Assembly: GCA_900769055.1 (NCBI GenBank)
Contig: CAAGFF010000195.1
Span: 1 to 7,092 of the forward strand
Length of the DNA: 7,092 nucleotides
Direction: 5' to 3'
Origin: an uncultured Prevotella sp.
GTDB lineage: Bacteria > Bacteroidota > Bacteroidia > Bacteroidales > Bacteroidaceae
Part shown: piece after piece, positions 6,450-7,092 of the stretch
Layout: every line of letters starts with the position of its first letter
Position numbering within the stretch: position 1 is the stretch's first letter
The notes under the pieces: model-generated
The model's input: only the letters and a program-made list of their open reading frames with translations
Told to the model about the DNA's origin: nothing
Databases searched by the model: none
Program-made: the position numbers and the translations under genes

Positions 6450-6853
6450 TGCACACCGTATATATTGCCCTTGGCTCCAATCTCGGAAACCGCCGCGGAG
6501 TGATGCGCGAGGCGCTCATACAACTGTCGGAGAGAGTTGGCGAGGTCGTAAAGACATCGTCACTCCACGAGACAGAGCCTTGGGGATTCAAGTCACCCAA
6601 CATGTTCCTAAATGCCTGCGTAAAGGTGATTACGACAATGTCACCAAAGCGGGTGCTCGAAGTCACGCAACAAATTGAGCGTGACCTCGGGCGCATGAAC
6701 AAGTCGGAAAACGGAACCTACGAGGACAGGATTATCGACATCGACATCCTGCTATATGACGACCTGACCATTGACGAGCCAGACCTGAAGATACCGCATC
6801 CGGACATGTACAAGCGCGACTTCGTGATGAAGCCGCTCTCCGAGATTATGTAG
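6449..6853 (+). CDS. folK: 2-amino-4-hydroxy-6-hydroxymethyldihydropteridine pyrophosphokinase (HPPK)
   Basis: A 134-residue cytoplasmic kinase that transfers pyrophosphate from ATP to 6-hydroxymethyl-7,8-dihydropterin, the step before dihydropteroate synthase in folate synthesis. Motifs are complete: ALGSNLG (7-13), ETEPWG (41-46), NMFLNAC (51-57), IERDLGR (76-82), YEDRIIDIDILLYD (91-104) and IPHPDMYKRDFVMKPLSEI (115-133). Arg94 lies just before the Mg-binding pair Asp97 and Asp99. It is shorter than the 159-residue E. coli enzyme because the C-terminal tail is missing, which is common in this phylum. The ATG lies in the overlap TGATG with the queA stop, suggesting translational coupling. 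In-frame TTG at 6413 lies inside queA and would add sequence before the family's N-terminal strand, so it is not used. It is the last gene of the run. Confidence 0.95.
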   Translation: MHTVYIALGSNLGNRRGVMREALIQLSERVGEVVKTSSLHETEPWGFKSPNMFLNACVKVITTMSPKRVLEVTQQIERDLGRMNKSENGTYEDRIIDIDILLYDDLTIDEPDLKIPHPDMYKRDFVMKPLSEIM

Positions 6854-6855
6854 TT

Positions 6856-6897
6856 ATCAAGTATCTGAAGCACTTGATTCTCAGAAACAGCTTTTTT
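6856..6897 (+). terminator. Weak terminator candidate after folK
   Basis: ATCAAGT (6856-6862) and ACTTGAT (6872-6878) form a 7-bp stem with a 9-base loop, starting just after the folK stop. A run of six T follows at 6892-6897, but 13 bases separate it from the stem. That is too far for a classic intrinsic terminator. Confidence 0.25.
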
Positions 6898-6969
6898 CAC
6901 CTCCTAAACAGCAACATTTCAAAAACAAACCGCAACTTTTCTATTACCTTAATTCCGCAACACTATAAA

Positions 6970-6985
6970 TTTAAAATATTTTAAA
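6970..6985. repeat. 16-bp perfect AT-only palindrome
   Basis: TTTAAAATATTTTAAA is self-complementary over all 16 bases and lies 3 bases before the CCTGAGCAA hairpin. It contains only A and T, so chance is a real possibility. It could also be a favoured insertion target or a protein-binding site. Confidence 0.4.
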
Positions 6986-6988
6986 GTG

Positions 6989-7013
6989 CCTGAGCAACAA
7001 TATATTGCTCAGG
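6989..7013 (+). repeat. Strong 9-bp hairpin: terminator or IS-end inverted repeat
   Basis: CCTGAGCAA (6989-6997) and TTGCTCAGG (7005-7013) pair perfectly around a 7-base loop. ATTTTG follows, with only four consecutive T. As RNA it could end the folK operon transcript, 136 bases after the folK stop. The left arm also pairs with 7047-7055, so the hairpin has a competing partner. An alternative reading is the outer end of an insertion sequence beginning near 6989. Confidence 0.5.
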
Positions 7014-7055
7014 ATTTTGTCATGTCGCAAAATTCACTTATCTTAGTGTTGCTCA
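6991..7055 (+). repeat. 9-bp inverted repeat competing with the 6989-7013 hairpin
   Basis: TGAGCAACA (6991-6999) is the exact reverse complement of TGTTGCTCA (7047-7055). The heptamer TTGCTCA therefore occurs at 7005-7011 and 7049-7055, and inverted at 6991-6997. The left arm can pair with only one partner at a time. The right arm falls at the predicted transcription start of the downstream promoter. Confidence 0.55.
7016..7046 (+). promoter_or_regulatory. Bacteroidetes promoter for the gene running off the right end
   Basis: TTTG (7016-7019) and TATCTTAG (7039-7046) match the -33 TTTG and -7 TAnnTTTG elements, with one mismatch in the -7 box and a 19-base spacer. Transcription would start near 7050, leaving a ~30-base A-rich leader before the ATG at 7082. 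The -33 element coincides with the left arm of the 11-bp inverted repeat. Confidence 0.5.
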
Positions 7056-7089
7056 AAAAAATAAAAGAACCAGCAACTGACATGACAAA
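7016..7089 (+). repeat. 11-bp inverted repeat covering a start codon
   Basis: TTTGTCATGTC (7016-7026) is the exact reverse complement of GACATGACAAA (7079-7089), with 52 bases between them. The right arm contains the ATG at 7082-7084. The left arm lies upstream of the predicted transcription start, so only read-through RNA would carry both arms. Confidence 0.65.
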
Positions 7090-7092
7090 GGA
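7082..7092 (+). CDS. 5' end of an unidentified gene, cut by the window end
   Basis: ATG ACA AAG GA begins a frame reading Met-Thr-Lys and then Asp or Glu. A Bacteroidetes promoter with good spacing and an A-rich leader precede it, which is the main support. Too little is present to assign a family. The dense inverted repeats just upstream would suit a transposase gene near an IS end, but an ordinary gene is equally possible. Confidence 0.35.

Larger units (their letters stand above)
2454..6853 (+). other. Probable operon ftsX-DUF3098-uppP-truB-queA-folK
   Basis: Six intact genes lie on the same strand with gaps of 83, 2, 61 and 52 bases and a final 1-base overlap. No convincing hairpin terminator lies between them. 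The same order recurs widely in Bacteroidales, which argues for a conserved transcription unit. A weak promoter-like TATTTTG at 5251-5257 could add an internal start before queA. Confidence 0.6.

Noticed and set aside
6911..7077. Five copies of GCAAC in the right intergenic region, considered as binding-site repeats
   Set aside because: Spacing is irregular (21, 25, 37 and 79 bases) and the motif is only five bases long. Only the longer inverted repeats are kept.
1..7092. Search for tRNA, rRNA, CRISPR arrays or a defence or biosynthetic cluster
   Set aside because: No cloverleaf-like or regularly spaced repeat sequence was seen by eye. The recognisable genes are housekeeping or single uncharacterised ones.

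Overview
The window looks like a piece of a Bacteroidales chromosome, most probably Prevotella or a close relative. Four observations support this. One protein carries a type IX secretion C-terminal sorting domain. The gene order ftsX, DUF3098, uppP, truB, queA, folK is characteristic of that order. Start codons are preceded by A-rich leaders rather than Shine-Dalgarno sequences. Several upstream regions carry the Bacteroidetes sigma-factor -7 box TAnnTTTG. The genus is an inference from protein flavour and was not tested by a search.

Left part (minus strand, 53-2329): a secreted, cell-surface or extracellular protein with HAF-like beta repeats and a T9SS sorting domain (53-1435), preceded by its own promoter. 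Upstream of it is a radical SAM enzyme of the COG0731 type (1550-2329). A 124-bp divergent intergenic region (2330-2453) separates these from the right-hand genes and holds a perfect 8-bp inverted repeat that overlaps the radical SAM promoter.

Right part (plus strand, 2454-6853): six co-directional genes that probably form one operon. They are ftsX (cell-division ABC transporter membrane protein), a two-helix DUF3098 protein, uppP (undecaprenyl pyrophosphate phosphatase), truB (tRNA pseudouridine-55 synthase without a PUA domain), queA (queuosine precursor synthesis) and folK (folate biosynthesis). The first three act at the cell envelope (divisome control and lipid-carrier recycling). The next two modify tRNA and the last makes folate. 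All are intact, with full catalytic motifs. Gaps are 83, 2, 61 and 52 bp, followed by a 1-base stop/start overlap.

Right edge (6854-7092): an AT-rich noncoding stretch with a 16-bp palindrome, a strong 9-bp hairpin and a well-spaced Bacteroidetes promoter. Two interleaved inverted repeats are also present, one of which covers the ATG of a new reading frame cut by the window end. This is the least ordinary part of the window. It may be the left end of an insertion sequence, or the regulated leader of an ordinary gene.

No tRNA, rRNA, CRISPR array or clear defence system is visible. Most of the window is conserved housekeeping sequence, and I do not see strong evidence of a new multi-gene system.
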